Shown here piece by piece: positions 43,680-53,479 of a stretch of 64,000 bases of DNA (its first letter is position 1; every line of letters begins with the position of its first letter). Location of the stretch: NCBI GenBank assembly GCA_045568635.1, contig JBJLAO010000004.1, positions 341,889 through 405,888 of the forward strand, read 5' to 3'. The position numbers and the translations under genes were made by a program. The DNA comes from MedAcidi-G1 sp000817085 (GTDB lineage: Bacteria; Actinomycetota; Acidimicrobiia; Acidimicrobiales; MedAcidi-G1). The notes beneath the pieces were generated by a model that saw only the letters and a program-made list of their open reading frames with translations, did not search any database and was not told the origin of the DNA.

Positions 43680-45575
43680 ATGAGTAAATCTCCAGAACCA
43701 GACTCACATGAGACCGAGTCTAACGATGACCCGAAGCGATCAGGGTTGTCGCGTTGGTTTCCCTGGCTCGTTTTAGGTGCACTAGCATCTTTTGTAATCT
43801 TGCCCAATATTTTGCCAGGGAACGAAATTGAAGAAATCCCGTATGACCGTTTTCTTACACAAATTACGGATGGAAATATTTCCACAGTTGAAATTGATAA
43901 TAGGACGGGACAAATCAATTTTGAATCCGGAAACGGGTTGGAGCAAAAAACTACTGGACCAATAGAGCTATCTGACGAGGATAGAAAAATACTGTCGGAA
44001 AGTAATGCATCAATTAAATTCAGCACGCCTCAACCAGGATTCTTTCAAACCTGGTTGCCTCTACTCCTACCAGTAGGTTTGATAATACTTTTCTTCTGGT
44101 GGATTAATAAAAGAGCTCAAGGACAAATGACAGGAATGATGTCAATAGGGCGGTCTAAAGCGAAGCTCTACACAACTGAAAGACCGGGCACTACTTTTGA
44201 CGACGTTGCTGGTTACGCAGGTGTGAAACAAGAGATCCGTGAAATAGTTGACTTTTTGACCGAATCAAAAAAATTCGCTGAAATAGGAGCGAAAGTCCCC
44301 AAGGGTGTTCTTCTAGTAGGCCCTCCCGGTACTGGCAAAACACTAATAGCTCGTGCGGTAGCAGGAGAAGCAGGTGTTCCATTTCTTTCCGTGACTGGTT
44401 CAGATTTTATGGAAATGTTTGTTGGAGTAGGGGCGAGTAGGGTACGTGACCTTTTCCAATCTGCAAGAAAATTAGGAAGCGCAATAATTTTTATTGACGA
44501 GGTCGACTCTGTTGGCCGTAAAAGAGGTGCGGGGCTTGGAGGCGGCCACGATGAACGCGAACAGACACTGAACCAAATGCTTTCAGAAATGGACGGTTTT
44601 GAAGGAAGCGAAGGAATAGTGATGATGGCCGCTACAAATAGACCTGACATCTTGGATCCAGCCCTACTGAGACCCGGAAGATTCGACCGTCAGATAGTGG
44701 TCCCTCTACCAGAACTCGAAGATCGAAATGAGATCCTGAAAGTTCATGTTAAAGGGAAACAAATTTCTGATGATGTGGATTTAAACGTTGTTGCACGTGG
44801 AACACCTGGTATGAGTGGTGCAGATCTGGCTAATCTAATAAACGAAGCCGCACTCACAGCAGTTAGGGACAACTCAAACTCTGTTAGAGCTGAAGATCTT
44901 GAAGTCGCTAGAGACCGAATACTCATGGGTCAAAAACGCGACTCACTGGCTCTTACAAATGATGAAAAAGAGGCAATTGCCTACCATGAAGCGGGCCATG
45001 CTCTATGTGCTGCCCTGCTGCCCAACACAGATCCTTTGCACAAAGTCACAATAATTCCAAGCGGAATGGCTCTTGGAGTAACTATGCAGTTACCTGAAGA
45101 AGAGAAACATATTTATAGACAAAACTATATAGAAGACTCCCTCACAGTTCGTATGGGTGGAAGAGTCGCTGAAGAAATAGTTTTTGGAATTGCTTCTACA
45201 GGCGCTAATAATGACCTCGTTGGAGCGACTGAACTTGCTAAAAAAATGGTTCGTGAATGGGGAATGTCAGACGAAGTGGGACCCATGGCGTGGGGAAACC
45301 AAAGTCAGGTCTTTTTAGGAGATGACCTAATGGCAGGCCGCGAATACAGCGACGAGACAGCGCGAATTATTGACGAAGAAATTCAAAAAATACTTGTTAA
45401 GCAAGAAGACGCTTGTCGTAAATTACTTGATGAGAACAGAAATGCTCTTGACTTAATCGCAAGAGCGCTACTCGAACATGAAACCATCAGCGGAAAGGAA
45501 GTTACGAGACTTATTCAGGCTGCGAATGGGGACACGAGCATCGAGAGTATGGAAGACGTAGCCGCAGTAGATTAA
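43680..45575 (+). CDS. ftsH: ATP-dependent zinc metalloprotease FtsH
   Basis: FtsH degrades misassembled membrane proteins and some soluble regulators. The 631-residue protein has two transmembrane helices (WFPWLVLGALASFVILPNI, about 20-38, and WLPLLLPVGLIILFFWWI, about 122-139) bracketing an extracytoplasmic domain. The AAA+ module follows with Walker A GPPGTGKT, Walker B IIFIDEVDSVGRKRGAG and the second region of homology ATNRPDILDPALLRPGRFD. The zinc-protease site is HEAGH at 436-440. The C-terminus is acidic. It has its own likely promoter and leads into a thioredoxin-like gene 6 nt downstream. Confidence 0.97.
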   Translation: MSKSPEPDSHETESNDDPKRSGLSRWFPWLVLGALASFVILPNILPGNEIEEIPYDRFLTQITDGNISTVEIDNRTGQINFESGNGLEQKTTGPIELSDEDRKILSESNASIKFSTPQPGFFQTWLPLLLPVGLIILFFWWINKRAQGQMTGMMSIGRSKAKLYTTERPGTTFDDVAGYAGVKQEIREIVDFLTESKKFAEIGAKVPKGVLLVGPPGTGKTLIARAVAGEAGVPFLSVTGSDFMEMFVGVGASRVRDLFQSARKLGSAIIFIDEVDSVGRKRGAGLGGGHDEREQTLNQMLSEMDGFEGSEGIVMMAATNRPDILDPALLRPGRFDRQIVVPLPELEDRNEILKVHVKGKQISDDVDLNVVARGTPGMSGADLANLINEAALTAVRDNSNSVRAEDLEVARDRILMGQKRDSLALTNDEKEAIAYHEAGHALCAALLPNTDPLHKVTIIPSGMALGVTMQLPEEEKHIYRQNYIEDSLTVRMGGRVAEEIVFGIASTGANNDLVGATELAKKMVREWGMSDEVGPMAWGNQSQVFLGDDLMAGREYSDETARIIDEEIQKILVKQEDACRKLLDENRNALDLIARALLEHETISGKEVTRLIQAANGDTSIESMEDVAAVD

Positions 45576-45581
45576 TCAGCG

Positions 45582-46010
45582 ATGTCACGACTAATCGTCT
45601 TAGCGCTAATTTCTTTTGGAGCTTCCCTAGCTGCTGTTTTGTTAAGAAAATTGAACTATAGAAATTTTGTGACGAGCGGATGGTCTATCCCAGGGCACTT
45701 AAACAGAGAAGACTTCGGATTCCTTAACGAACCTTGGCTTGTGGTGATTTTTTCATCCGACTCGTGCGAAACCTGTAAACCAGTTGTGGCTGAAAGCATG
45801 AAACTCTCATCATTAGGAATAGCAATTCAAGAAATAGCTTTAGAAACGAACAAAGACTTGCATGAAAAATATGACATAGATGCTGTTCCAATGCTTTTAC
45901 TAGTTGACAAATTTGGAGTAGTAAGATCTAGCCATCTAGGACCTGTCAACTTTGATGAAGTCAAAAAGTCAATTGAAACATTTATTTTTAAGACTCAAGA
46001 GCCCTATTAA
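45582..46010 (+). CDS. Membrane-anchored thioredoxin-like protein
   Basis: The protein has 142 residues: an N-terminal hydrophobic anchor (LIVLALISFGASLAAVLL, about 4-21) and a thioredoxin fold. The active site is SCETC within SSDSCETCKPVVAES, and the cis-proline loop is DIDAVPMLLLVDKFG. It lies 6 nt after ftsH and is probably expressed with it; a role in thiol oxidation or reduction near the membrane is likely, with unknown partner. Its TAA stop overlaps the TAA of the convergent DUF5719 gene within the palindrome TTAA. Confidence 0.82.
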   Translation: MSRLIVLALISFGASLAAVLLRKLNYRNFVTSGWSIPGHLNREDFGFLNEPWLVVIFSSDSCETCKPVVAESMKLSSLGIAIQEIALETNKDLHEKYDIDAVPMLLLVDKFGVVRSSHLGPVNFDEVKKSIETFIFKTQEPY

Positions 46011-47431
46011 GGCAACGGAATCGCTGAAGTTTTAGAAACTGCTACCCCAGTTTCTAAATAAAATCCAGAAGAGTTCTGGCCTACCACGCTAACTAATACT
46101 GGCGAGGTCGAATCAATGTCTAAAGTTTTAATGGCACTATCCGCTATAGGAAATGAAATGCTTTCTAAACCATCAAGTTCAATTTGATCGGGTATACCTA
46201 AAGACAGGAAAGACTCTTGATTAGAAAATTTAATAGAGGCTATTGTTTTCGAGTTGGGATTAAAAACAGAAAGATAGCCACTTTCAAAAGAGCTACTTTC
46301 GAATAGTAACTTCCATTTTCGCGCAGCCAAGTCAACTCCATTTTGAGTATTTAATCCAACATCTAATAGTTCTACATCAGAACTTTTACCTGCCCATGAG
46401 ACAAAGGATGCGGCTATAGGTTCCCCGTCAAAAGATTTTACCTCCACTCCGTAAGTGGGGCTTGCGAAGGTTTCTAATTCCAAAACCTGACGTTGAAGAG
46501 CCCTTAATTCTAATTTTCTAGTTTGCAATTTCTGTCCGCCAGAACCAAGAAAACTAACCTCTACTTCGACGAGTTCGTTGTTGGGATTGAGAATAGAAAT
46601 GAGTTCATTGCCTTCAGGCCCCTGTTCATAGCCAGTAAGAAAAACTCTGCTGGATGCCCTATTGGAACCATAAAGCAAATCTAAACCTTTTTGGTTACCA
46701 TCCTCTGCTGTTTGCATCCGAGCGACAACTAATTGTCCTACTCTGACATCAACCGTTGCGGAAACTACCGATGAATCTGGTATTCGAGTAGTAATATCAA
46801 AAACCACCAAAGAACGACTGGGTATAACAACACCTTGGGAATCCAAAGTTTCACGGCGTCCAATGTCGCCAACGAAATGCAGATCTGCGACTGCAGGTGC
46901 TTGGAAAGGGTTATAAAAAAGTAACGATGCCTTATTGCCTGGTCGTAATGTTGAAGACCAAGGGAAATACCAGGAATCAGAGGTGCTGGTTACACAAGGT
47001 TCTGAATCTAACCCATTGCCGATTATCTTCTGTTTGACAAGAACCTCTCCACTAGGAATTTCGATGGTAACAGCAGCCCATTTTGAGCCTGAAACAGACT
47101 GTTCAGGTTTAATGTCGAGACTTTGCCCAGCTTCTATAAGAATCTCTCTTTCTATATCATTGCCTAAATCATCTGCAATGGTGACGCGGCCAAAAGTATC
47201 TGCCTTGGAGAAACTTGTAAGAGTTATTGTTCTTTCACTGATTCCATCTAATTCTCCAGTAGGTCCAATACAAAACCAGAGATCACCTGATTCTCCAGCT
47301 GTTGAAACTTCCACTGGATAAACAGGTAACGGAGTTCCTTCAATACCATCATTGCTTTCAATTGAAAAAACAAGTACGGACACTAAAAGAACACTCATCA
47401 AGAAAAAGGTAGGTAGGCGAAATGTATTCAT
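46007..47431 (-). CDS. DUF5719-type exported protein
   Basis: The protein has 474 residues: a signal-anchor (FLMSVLLVSVLVFSIES), then a beta-rich exported region with repeated segments such as SLLFYNPFQAPAVADLHF, ELISILNPNNELVEVEV and SGYLSVFNPNSKTIASIKF. Each resembles an N-P-rich beta sandwich strand pair. I associate this pattern and place (next to a giant GT2 protein in the mannose/F420 region) with DUF5719 of actinobacteria. The function is unknown, presumably envelope glycan assembly. The start overlaps the stop of the GT2 gene by 4 nt. Confidence 0.72.
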   Translation of the reverse strand: MNTFRLPTFFLMSVLLVSVLVFSIESNDGIEGTPLPVYPVEVSTAGESGDLWFCIGPTGELDGISERTITLTSFSKADTFGRVTIADDLGNDIEREILIEAGQSLDIKPEQSVSGSKWAAVTIEIPSGEVLVKQKIIGNGLDSEPCVTSTSDSWYFPWSSTLRPGNKASLLFYNPFQAPAVADLHFVGDIGRRETLDSQGVVIPSRSLVVFDITTRIPDSSVVSATVDVRVGQLVVARMQTAEDGNQKGLDLLYGSNRASSRVFLTGYEQGPEGNELISILNPNNELVEVEVSFLGSGGQKLQTRKLELRALQRQVLELETFASPTYGVEVKSFDGEPIAASFVSWAGKSSDVELLDVGLNTQNGVDLAARKWKLLFESSSFESGYLSVFNPNSKTIASIKFSNQESFLSLGIPDQIELDGLESISFPIADSAIKTLDIDSTSPVLVSVVGQNSSGFYLETGVAVSKTSAIPLP

Positions 47432-50400
47432 TGCCCGCTCTCACTTGTTCGTAAACGAGACCAGTTAGTAACCAGAAGAATAATTATTAACAAAGCGATT
47501 TGTAAACGGTGTCGAGCTTTTGAAGCTGTGGCATCTAACTGAAGCAGAGAAGTCGTTTCAGAAGCGACTCTAACTGATCTTCTAGTAGGAACTCCTCCTT
47601 CATCACCTGCTCTCAATACAGGGGTTTCATTTCCGTTACCATAAAGTTTCCAGCTTCCGACCGGTTCAAGCATCCAACGAAATGCGCCGTCAGCGTTACT
47701 AACTATCAAATAGTCATCCCAACTTATTTTTGTGACTTCTGCTGGTACAACTTTTCTATTGCCGTCTCTTACAACTGCATGCACTGCTTCATGAGCTGTA
47801 TTCTCAAAAATTGTCACTGCGCTATTTAATCCTTCAGTACGCGCAAGATCTAGCTGTCTAGTAAAAGCCGCTTCATAGAAAGTAGGTAAATAGAATCTTC
47901 TTTCCTGGTAAGGAACTGGGGCTATACCTTCCACGAGAATTAAATGTTTTACTCCCCACTTTCCTAAAATTTCGCCTAGTCGATTTGTGTCTCCTGAAAT
48001 AGCTTTTGCTATTCCTTTTCGAATTTCCAAGGCTCCCTTGTTATCACCAAGTTGATAAGGCCACTGATCAGTTATATCTGGTTGCCCATCAGTAATAGCT
48101 AATCCAACATCTTCTGTAAATATTGATGCTGTAGCTGGCAATATAGAAGGCTCACCTATCCAAACAATGCGATTTTCTCCCCCTCTGCTAACTTCACCTT
48201 TAGCTGGACTTGCATCTACTACAAAAGATAAAACTGAAGAAAGTTCTTTTCTTGGTGCACCCCATGAACCATCTAGGGATCCTGAAAGAACAGGTAAAAC
48301 GCTCACTCCTAATGCCAACGCTGCTACACCAATTGAGATTTTACGTAAATAAAGTTTCTTCGGTGTCGGATTTGTCAAATCACTACCTATACCCGCTGTT
48401 GATATTGCAGCCGCCCAAGCCAATCCAACGGCTACGGGAACAAAAAGAGTTTCTTCTTCTGGGGTTCTCCCCGGCCACCATCCCTGATCTGCAATCCAAA
48501 CGGCAAAAAAACCAATAATGATTATCGACCAGGAACGGATACCAAGAAAAAGGTGTCTTTTTGTTCCAACCAGCAATGCAAACACTGCAACAATAACGAT
48601 CGCCCAGGTGAACGAACTGTTTGTAAAACTCCCTGTGTCTAAATTAAAAATTCCTGAAGGCCCTAGCTTGCCTTTTCTCCAAAATTCAAATCCTATTAGT
48701 GAGCTTGCTGACCGTCCGGTTAAGAGATCGACTATCAACGGGAAGTGCAACAGTGAAGCTACGCCCATAGCCAGACAAGATGATTTAAGTAACCTATTAA
48801 CACCGTCTGTTGCACCCGATAAAAGGCTCCCGATAAAAAGACCTGCGAATATCGTGACAGATGGTATTAAAAATACTGGATCTAATGCTATTCCTAAAGC
48901 AAGGAGTAGCCCTGTAAGCAGCCCGTTCGTTAGCTGTGTTCGCTCTTTTACCCCTGGCCCTGGTTTGCCTCTAATTGACCCGTATGGTGAAACTCCCTGG
49001 GAGACAGCCATCCGTTTAGCAAGCCATGGTAATAAAGCGTATACGGTCAGGGGTGTGAGTCTCCCCTCTCTCAAAGCGTCATACGGTAAAGGGATAGAAA
49101 GATACACGATGAATGCAACAGCTCGTGATCTGCCACCGCCAATTGGTCTCACTAATCTCCAGATACCTATTGCTCCTATAGGAATAGCTGCAATAACCAT
49201 CCACGACCATAGAAGTTGATCATTGCCTGGGAGTATCGCTAAGAATACTCCCAGTGCTGAAAAGCCATCTGGCCCAACTGTCTCCATGCCAGTGGCCGTT
49301 GAACGCCACCCATACCACCAAGATCTAAAAAGGTCTAACGGGTCAGCTGGCAACAATTGAAATCTGCCGATTATGGGTAAACCCTCCGAAAGTAGGTGTC
49401 GAGATCCAAAACCTAAAATGACTCCTGCAACCAAAAGGGCAATACCACCTGGCCCAAGAAGCGCTGCCCATAATTGATGGAATCTAATTCGGGTTAATGC
49501 ATCAGGTCCGGTTCCTGAAGGCGCTTGACCGGCAACTGCGCGCCTCAAAGAATGCTGCTGGGGTTCTAAGGAGCCACGGTTACTAGTGCTAATAGCATAG
49601 TTTTTTCTGACTCTGTCTCTAATAGAGTTTAAAGATTTTAAACGTTTCAGATTCCACCAGAATGAAGACAGGTGGCCCCATGTAAGAAAAAATCTTCCGG
49701 TAACTAGACCGTATAGAACTCCCGAAGTCATTATGAGAATAGATTCAAAAACGCTACGAAAGAGAGATACGCCGAAATTGCCGACAAGCGTCATTCTTAA
49801 TCTGTGTCGAGGTCTCAGAACATCAATACTTTTCTTTGCAACTTGCGATTGGGTTTTAAATCGGGTGGCTACTGAATTAGAAGCCAAAACAATTTTTGCT
49901 CCCACTAAATAGGACCTTAGACATATCTCAACGTTATTATCGGGTGAATTTATCTCTGTGTCATATCCTTCAATCGCTCTAAACAGATCAGCCCTTATTA
50001 ACATCGCTGATTCTGGCACAGCAGAAATTTCTTTTTTGTCATACTGGCCTTGATCGTTTTCACCCTTTTCAGACCTTTCGACTGGCGAGTAAAAATTATC
50101 CAGCATTGAGCCCATGTCTTCTAACAGACTTGGATTTTCTCTATCTAATACTTTTGGTCCTACTATTCCAGCGTTACTTTCAACTGCCAATTCAGTCATT
50201 CGTCTGACGCAAGTTGCATCAAGAATAAGATCATCTTTTAAGAATAAAAAAAAGTTTTCTCTGGATTCTGTTAGCTCATTTCGTAGAACGAGATTTGCTA
50301 ATAGTGGGTAACTAGCTGTGTTTCCTGTTCTGATTATTTTCGAAGCTGGAATGGCTTTTTTGACTAGATCTTCAACATCCGAATTTGTTTTTTCTTTACC

Positions 50401-50565
50401 TTTTAAAACTAGTAAGAATTCTATTTTCTTATAATCTTGAGCTGCTAACCCATCGATAACTTCTTCCAACCATGGGGTTCTTTCATCAGCAACAAGGACG
50501 GCTTTCACCATTGGTTCTAATGCACTGCTCTGGTTTTCTTTCTCGTTCTTTTCCACGTTTAACAA
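47428..50565 (-). CDS. Giant membrane glycosyltransferase (GT2 domain plus polytopic domain)
   Basis: The protein has 1045 residues. Residues 15 to about 260 are a GT2 domain: VKAVLVADERTPWLEEVIDGL, FLFLKDDLILDATCV with the acidic metal motif, GIVGPKVLD and the MLIRADLFRAIEGYD signature. A transmembrane helix pair and a linker follow. Then come some 12 helices from about residue 370 on, a soluble stretch (about 760-1000) and a last helix near the C-terminus. The plan is typical of actinobacterial envelope glycosyltransferases near manB and cofD. Donor and acceptor are unknown; GDP-mannose or a lipid-linked sugar are likely. Confidence 0.8.
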   Translation of the reverse strand: MLNVEKNEKENQSSALEPMVKAVLVADERTPWLEEVIDGLAAQDYKKIEFLLVLKGKEKTNSDVEDLVKKAIPASKIIRTGNTASYPLLANLVLRNELTESRENFFLFLKDDLILDATCVRRMTELAVESNAGIVGPKVLDRENPSLLEDMGSMLDNFYSPVERSEKGENDQGQYDKKEISAVPESAMLIRADLFRAIEGYDTEINSPDNNVEICLRSYLVGAKIVLASNSVATRFKTQSQVAKKSIDVLRPRHRLRMTLVGNFGVSLFRSVFESILIMTSGVLYGLVTGRFFLTWGHLSSFWWNLKRLKSLNSIRDRVRKNYAISTSNRGSLEPQQHSLRRAVAGQAPSGTGPDALTRIRFHQLWAALLGPGGIALLVAGVILGFGSRHLLSEGLPIIGRFQLLPADPLDLFRSWWYGWRSTATGMETVGPDGFSALGVFLAILPGNDQLLWSWMVIAAIPIGAIGIWRLVRPIGGGRSRAVAFIVYLSIPLPYDALREGRLTPLTVYALLPWLAKRMAVSQGVSPYGSIRGKPGPGVKERTQLTNGLLTGLLLALGIALDPVFLIPSVTIFAGLFIGSLLSGATDGVNRLLKSSCLAMGVASLLHFPLIVDLLTGRSASSLIGFEFWRKGKLGPSGIFNLDTGSFTNSSFTWAIVIVAVFALLVGTKRHLFLGIRSWSIIIIGFFAVWIADQGWWPGRTPEEETLFVPVAVGLAWAAAISTAGIGSDLTNPTPKKLYLRKISIGVAALALGVSVLPVLSGSLDGSWGAPRKELSSVLSFVVDASPAKGEVSRGGENRIVWIGEPSILPATASIFTEDVGLAITDGQPDITDQWPYQLGDNKGALEIRKGIAKAISGDTNRLGEILGKWGVKHLILVEGIAPVPYQERRFYLPTFYEAAFTRQLDLARTEGLNSAVTIFENTAHEAVHAVVRDGNRKVVPAEVTKISWDDYLIVSNADGAFRWMLEPVGSWKLYGNGNETPVLRAGDEGGVPTRRSVRVASETTSLLQLDATASKARHRLQIALLIIILLVTNWSRLRTSESGQ

Positions 50566-50647
50566 ACCATAGTTCTGCCGAAGGGTTGTTACTTGCCTAT
50601 GTGCCTCTAAGGTTCGATATTAAGGAAAACTGAGGCAACTTAAACCT

Positions 50648-51568
50648 ATGAAAGCACTAGTTACAGGGTCAGCGGGTTTCGTAGGCCGACACTTAATCGG
50701 TCATTTAGAAGACAATGGCTATGACGTATTCGGAACAGACCTTTCTTCTGGAGGCCCTGACTTACTTGATTTAAAAAGCTTTATCGAATTGTTTAAACGA
50801 ATTAATCCAGAAGTGGTATTCCATCTTGCTGGACAAGCCGATGTTGCTGCCTCTTGGAAAGATCCTTACAAAACTTTTAAAAGCAATGTGGAAGGCACCA
50901 TAAATGTCTTAACCGCAGCGAGGGAATCAAATGCACAAAAAATTATTACCATCACTAGCGCTGATGTTTATGGTCCTGTCGCCTCTCAAGATCTCCCCAT
51001 TACTGAAGAAACAGCCTTAAAACCTGTTTCGCCGTATGCCGCTTCCAAGGCAGCTGCTGAGCTATTTTCCCTACAGGCACACGATGGATATGGTCAGCAC
51101 GTTATTAGAGCAAGATCTTTCAACCATATAGGTCCTGGGCAAAGTGAAAACTTTGTGTGTGCCGCTATCGCTTGTCGAGTTGCAAAAAACGAACTATCTG
51201 GCGGAAAAGTAGTGAAAATTGGAAACTTGGAAGCAAAACGTGACTTTACTGACGTTAGAGATGTCGTTTCTGCTTACAAACTACTCTCACTTTCTGGCGA
51301 AAATGGAGAGGTTTATAACGTCTGTTCTGGCTTCGCCGTCTCTGTACAGGAAATAGCTGAAAGAATTATCGGAATGGCGAGACATAAAATGCGACTTGAA
51401 GTAGATGAGACACTTTTCAGACCTGTAGAGATTCCTGAACTTTTCGGAGATTCTTCAAAGCTATCTATAGCTACCCAGTGGGAACCTATTTATCCTCTTG
51501 AAGACACTCTAAGAGATCTTCTTGAGTATTGGCGGGCGCAAGTTCTTATAGAACCGAAGGCAGAATAG
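50648..51568 (+). CDS. rmd: GDP-6-deoxy-4-keto-mannose reductase-like SDR (Rmd-like)
   Basis: This extended SDR has 306 residues with the NAD(P) loop TGSAGFVGRHL (residues 6-16), a serine in ITSADVYG and the catalytic SPYAASK pair. NHIGPGQ and the C-terminal RPVEIPELFGDSSKL are what I recall for reductases that turn the Gmd product into GDP-rhamnose or a related 6-deoxyhexose. gmd follows by 4 nt, which strongly supports the pathway. The exact stereochemistry cannot be read. Divergent from the giant GT2 gene, with an 82-nt shared promoter region. Confidence 0.82.
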   Translation: MKALVTGSAGFVGRHLIGHLEDNGYDVFGTDLSSGGPDLLDLKSFIELFKRINPEVVFHLAGQADVAASWKDPYKTFKSNVEGTINVLTAARESNAQKIITITSADVYGPVASQDLPITEETALKPVSPYAASKAAAELFSLQAHDGYGQHVIRARSFNHIGPGQSENFVCAAIACRVAKNELSGGKVVKIGNLEAKRDFTDVRDVVSAYKLLSLSGENGEVYNVCSGFAVSVQEIAERIIGMARHKMRLEVDETLFRPVEIPELFGDSSKLSIATQWEPIYPLEDTLRDLLEYWRAQVLIEPKAE

Positions 51569-51572
51569 AGCT

Positions 51573-52553
51573 ATGAACAAACGCGCATTCATAACTGGGA
51601 TAACGGGCCAGGATGGTTCTTATCTAGCTGAGCTGTTACTGGACAAGGGTTATGAAGTAGCTGGGATGGTGAGGCGAAGTTCAACAGTCAACTTTGAGCG
51701 TATTTCTCATTTAATGGATCAAGTTGAATTTATTTCGGGTGACCTTTTAGATCAACTATCGATAGTTGAAGCTCTAAAACTTTTTGAACCTTCAGAGGTT
51801 TACAACTTGGCAGCCCAGTCATTTGTTCAAACTTCTTTTTCCCAACCTGTTCTTACAGGCGAGACCACTGCATTAGGTGTTACCAGAATGCTTGACGCCA
51901 TAAGGCTTACCGACCCTGGAATCCGTTTTTATCAAGCGAGCTCATCAGAGATGTTCGGCAAAGTTGCAGAAGTCCCACAAAGAGAGTCAACTCCCTTCCA
52001 CCCAAGAAGTCCTTATGGTGTCGCAAAAGTCTACGGACACTGGATAACAGTTAATTACCGTGAAAGTTACGACCTTCATGCCAGCTCAGGGATGCTATTC
52101 AACCATGAAAGCCCCAGACGCGGATTGGAGTTCGTTACTAGAAAAATAAGTCATACCGCTGCACAAATTGCTTTAGGTCGCACTGACGAACTTCATCTTG
52201 GAAATCTGGAAGCAAAACGAGATTGGGGTTTTGCGGGTGATTACGTTGAAGCGATGTGGAAAATGCTTCAACAGGACACTCCTGGCGACTACGTAGTTTG
52301 CACTGGTGAAACTCATTCTGTCAAAGAATTTTGTGAAGTGGCTTTTTCGCATCTAAATCTTGACTGGAAAGATTATGTAAAAGTAGATGAAAAACTTATT
52401 AGACCTGCCGAAGTTGACCTTCTAGTCGGCGACGCAAAAAAAGCAGCCGAGACTCTCGATTGGGAACCAAAAGTAGGTTTTCAGGATCTTGTGAGAATGA
52501 TGGTCGATGCTGATATGGCTCTTCTAGAAGGACGTTTAGAGGGTTTACATTGA
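51573..52553 (+). CDS. gmd: GDP-mannose 4,6-dehydratase
   Basis: Gmd converts GDP-mannose to GDP-4-keto-6-deoxymannose. The 326 residues show the nucleotide loop ITGITGQDGSYLAELLL, MVRRSS, YNLAAQSFVQTSF, SSSEMFGKV with the catalytic threonine/serine, SPYGVAKVYGHW with tyrosine and lysine, and FNHESPRRGLEFVTRKI, the Gmd signature. LGNLEAKRDWGFAGDYVEAMW is also family-specific. It is paired with the Rmd-like reductase upstream and fed by manA, manB and the guanylyltransferase. Confidence 0.95.
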   Translation: MNKRAFITGITGQDGSYLAELLLDKGYEVAGMVRRSSTVNFERISHLMDQVEFISGDLLDQLSIVEALKLFEPSEVYNLAAQSFVQTSFSQPVLTGETTALGVTRMLDAIRLTDPGIRFYQASSSEMFGKVAEVPQRESTPFHPRSPYGVAKVYGHWITVNYRESYDLHASSGMLFNHESPRRGLEFVTRKISHTAAQIALGRTDELHLGNLEAKRDWGFAGDYVEAMWKMLQQDTPGDYVVCTGETHSVKEFCEVAFSHLNLDWKDYVKVDEKLIRPAEVDLLVGDAKKAAETLDWEPKVGFQDLVRMMVDADMALLEGRLEGLH

Positions 52554-53479
52554 TATGCGTTCTCGCTGGTGGGGTTGGTGCCGCTCGGCTTCTCAATGGC
52601 CTAAAAGATGTCTTACCTGCTGAAGAAATAACCGCAATAGTAAATACCGGTGATGACGTAATAATGCATGGACTTTACATTTGCCCTGACCTAGACACCG
52701 TTACTTACACACTGGCAGGCGTTAACAATACTGAAACCGGCTGGGGACTCAAAGGGGAAACTTGGTTGGCAATGGAATCACTTAAAAAACTTGGTGGGGA
52801 AACTTGGTTCAACCTTGGTGACAGAGATTTAGCAACTCATCTGTATAGAACAGGCAGACTCTCCGAAGGTGCAGGTTTAAAAGAAGTAACCGCAGAAATT
52901 ACTTCCTCTATGGGAATAGGGGTCAATCTTCTTCCGATGACCGAAAATCGGGTTGAAACAATGGTTACCTTGCTTGAAAGCGAAAATGAAGTATCTTTTC
53001 AAGAATATTTTGTGAAATACCGTCATGATGTCGCTATATCATCGGTGCGGTTCAATGGTTCCAAGGAAGCAAAAGCTACCCCAGGAGTTATCGACGTAAT
53101 AAATAAGGCAGAAATAGTAATAATTGCACCTTCAAACCCGCTTGTTTCGATTGCTCCTATCTTTTCTGTTCCTGAGATTTCTAAAGCCATAAAAGCCCGT
53201 AAAAAAGATACTGTTGCTGTTTCTCCAATAGTCGCTGGTGCAGCTATTAAAGGTCCAGCTGATCGACTTCTTAATGAACTCGGACATGAAGCATCAGTCG
53301 AAGGAGTGGCAAAATATTATCAAGATTGGATCAGTGCCTTAGTAATTGATAATGCAGATTTTGAGAGAGCGAAGGGTATTGAATCATTGGGTATTAATTG
53401 CGTAGTGACTGAAACGGTTATGGCTGATTCTCAAATAGCTGCCTCTCTGGGTTCAACTCTTTTAGGATTAAAAAGATGA
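52550..53479 (+). CDS. cofD: 2-phospho-L-lactate transferase (F420 biosynthesis; FbiA)
   Basis: CofD/FbiA joins a phospholactyl or phosphoenolpyruvyl group from a GMP/GPP donor to FO in F420 synthesis. The 309 residues begin with ICVLAGGVGAARLLNGL, the donor-binding loop, and show NTGDDVIMHGLYICPDLDTVTYTLAG and NLGDRDLATHLYRT. ISPIVAGAAIKGPADR and NPLVSIAPIF are also typical. The start is a TTG at 52550 overlapping the gmd stop (TTGA) with GAGGG 6 nt upstream; no ATG is available before the essential glycine loop. Confidence 0.94.
   Translation: MICVLAGGVGAARLLNGLKDVLPAEEITAIVNTGDDVIMHGLYICPDLDTVTYTLAGVNNTETGWGLKGETWLAMESLKKLGGETWFNLGDRDLATHLYRTGRLSEGAGLKEVTAEITSSMGIGVNLLPMTENRVETMVTLLESENEVSFQEYFVKYRHDVAISSVRFNGSKEAKATPGVIDVINKAEIVIIAPSNPLVSIAPIFSVPEISKAIKARKKDTVAVSPIVAGAAIKGPADRLLNELGHEASVEGVAKYYQDWISALVIDNADFERAKGIESLGINCVVTETVMADSQIAASLGSTLLGLKR

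Noticed and set aside
48518..49219. 233-residue open frame on the plus strand
   Set aside because: It lies fully opposite the membrane part of the giant GT2 gene and has shadow-type composition.
50566..50647. Specific sigma-70 promoter for rmd-gmd
   Set aside because: TTGCCT and GATATT at 17 bp are too weak to claim; the region must contain promoters, but I cannot place them.
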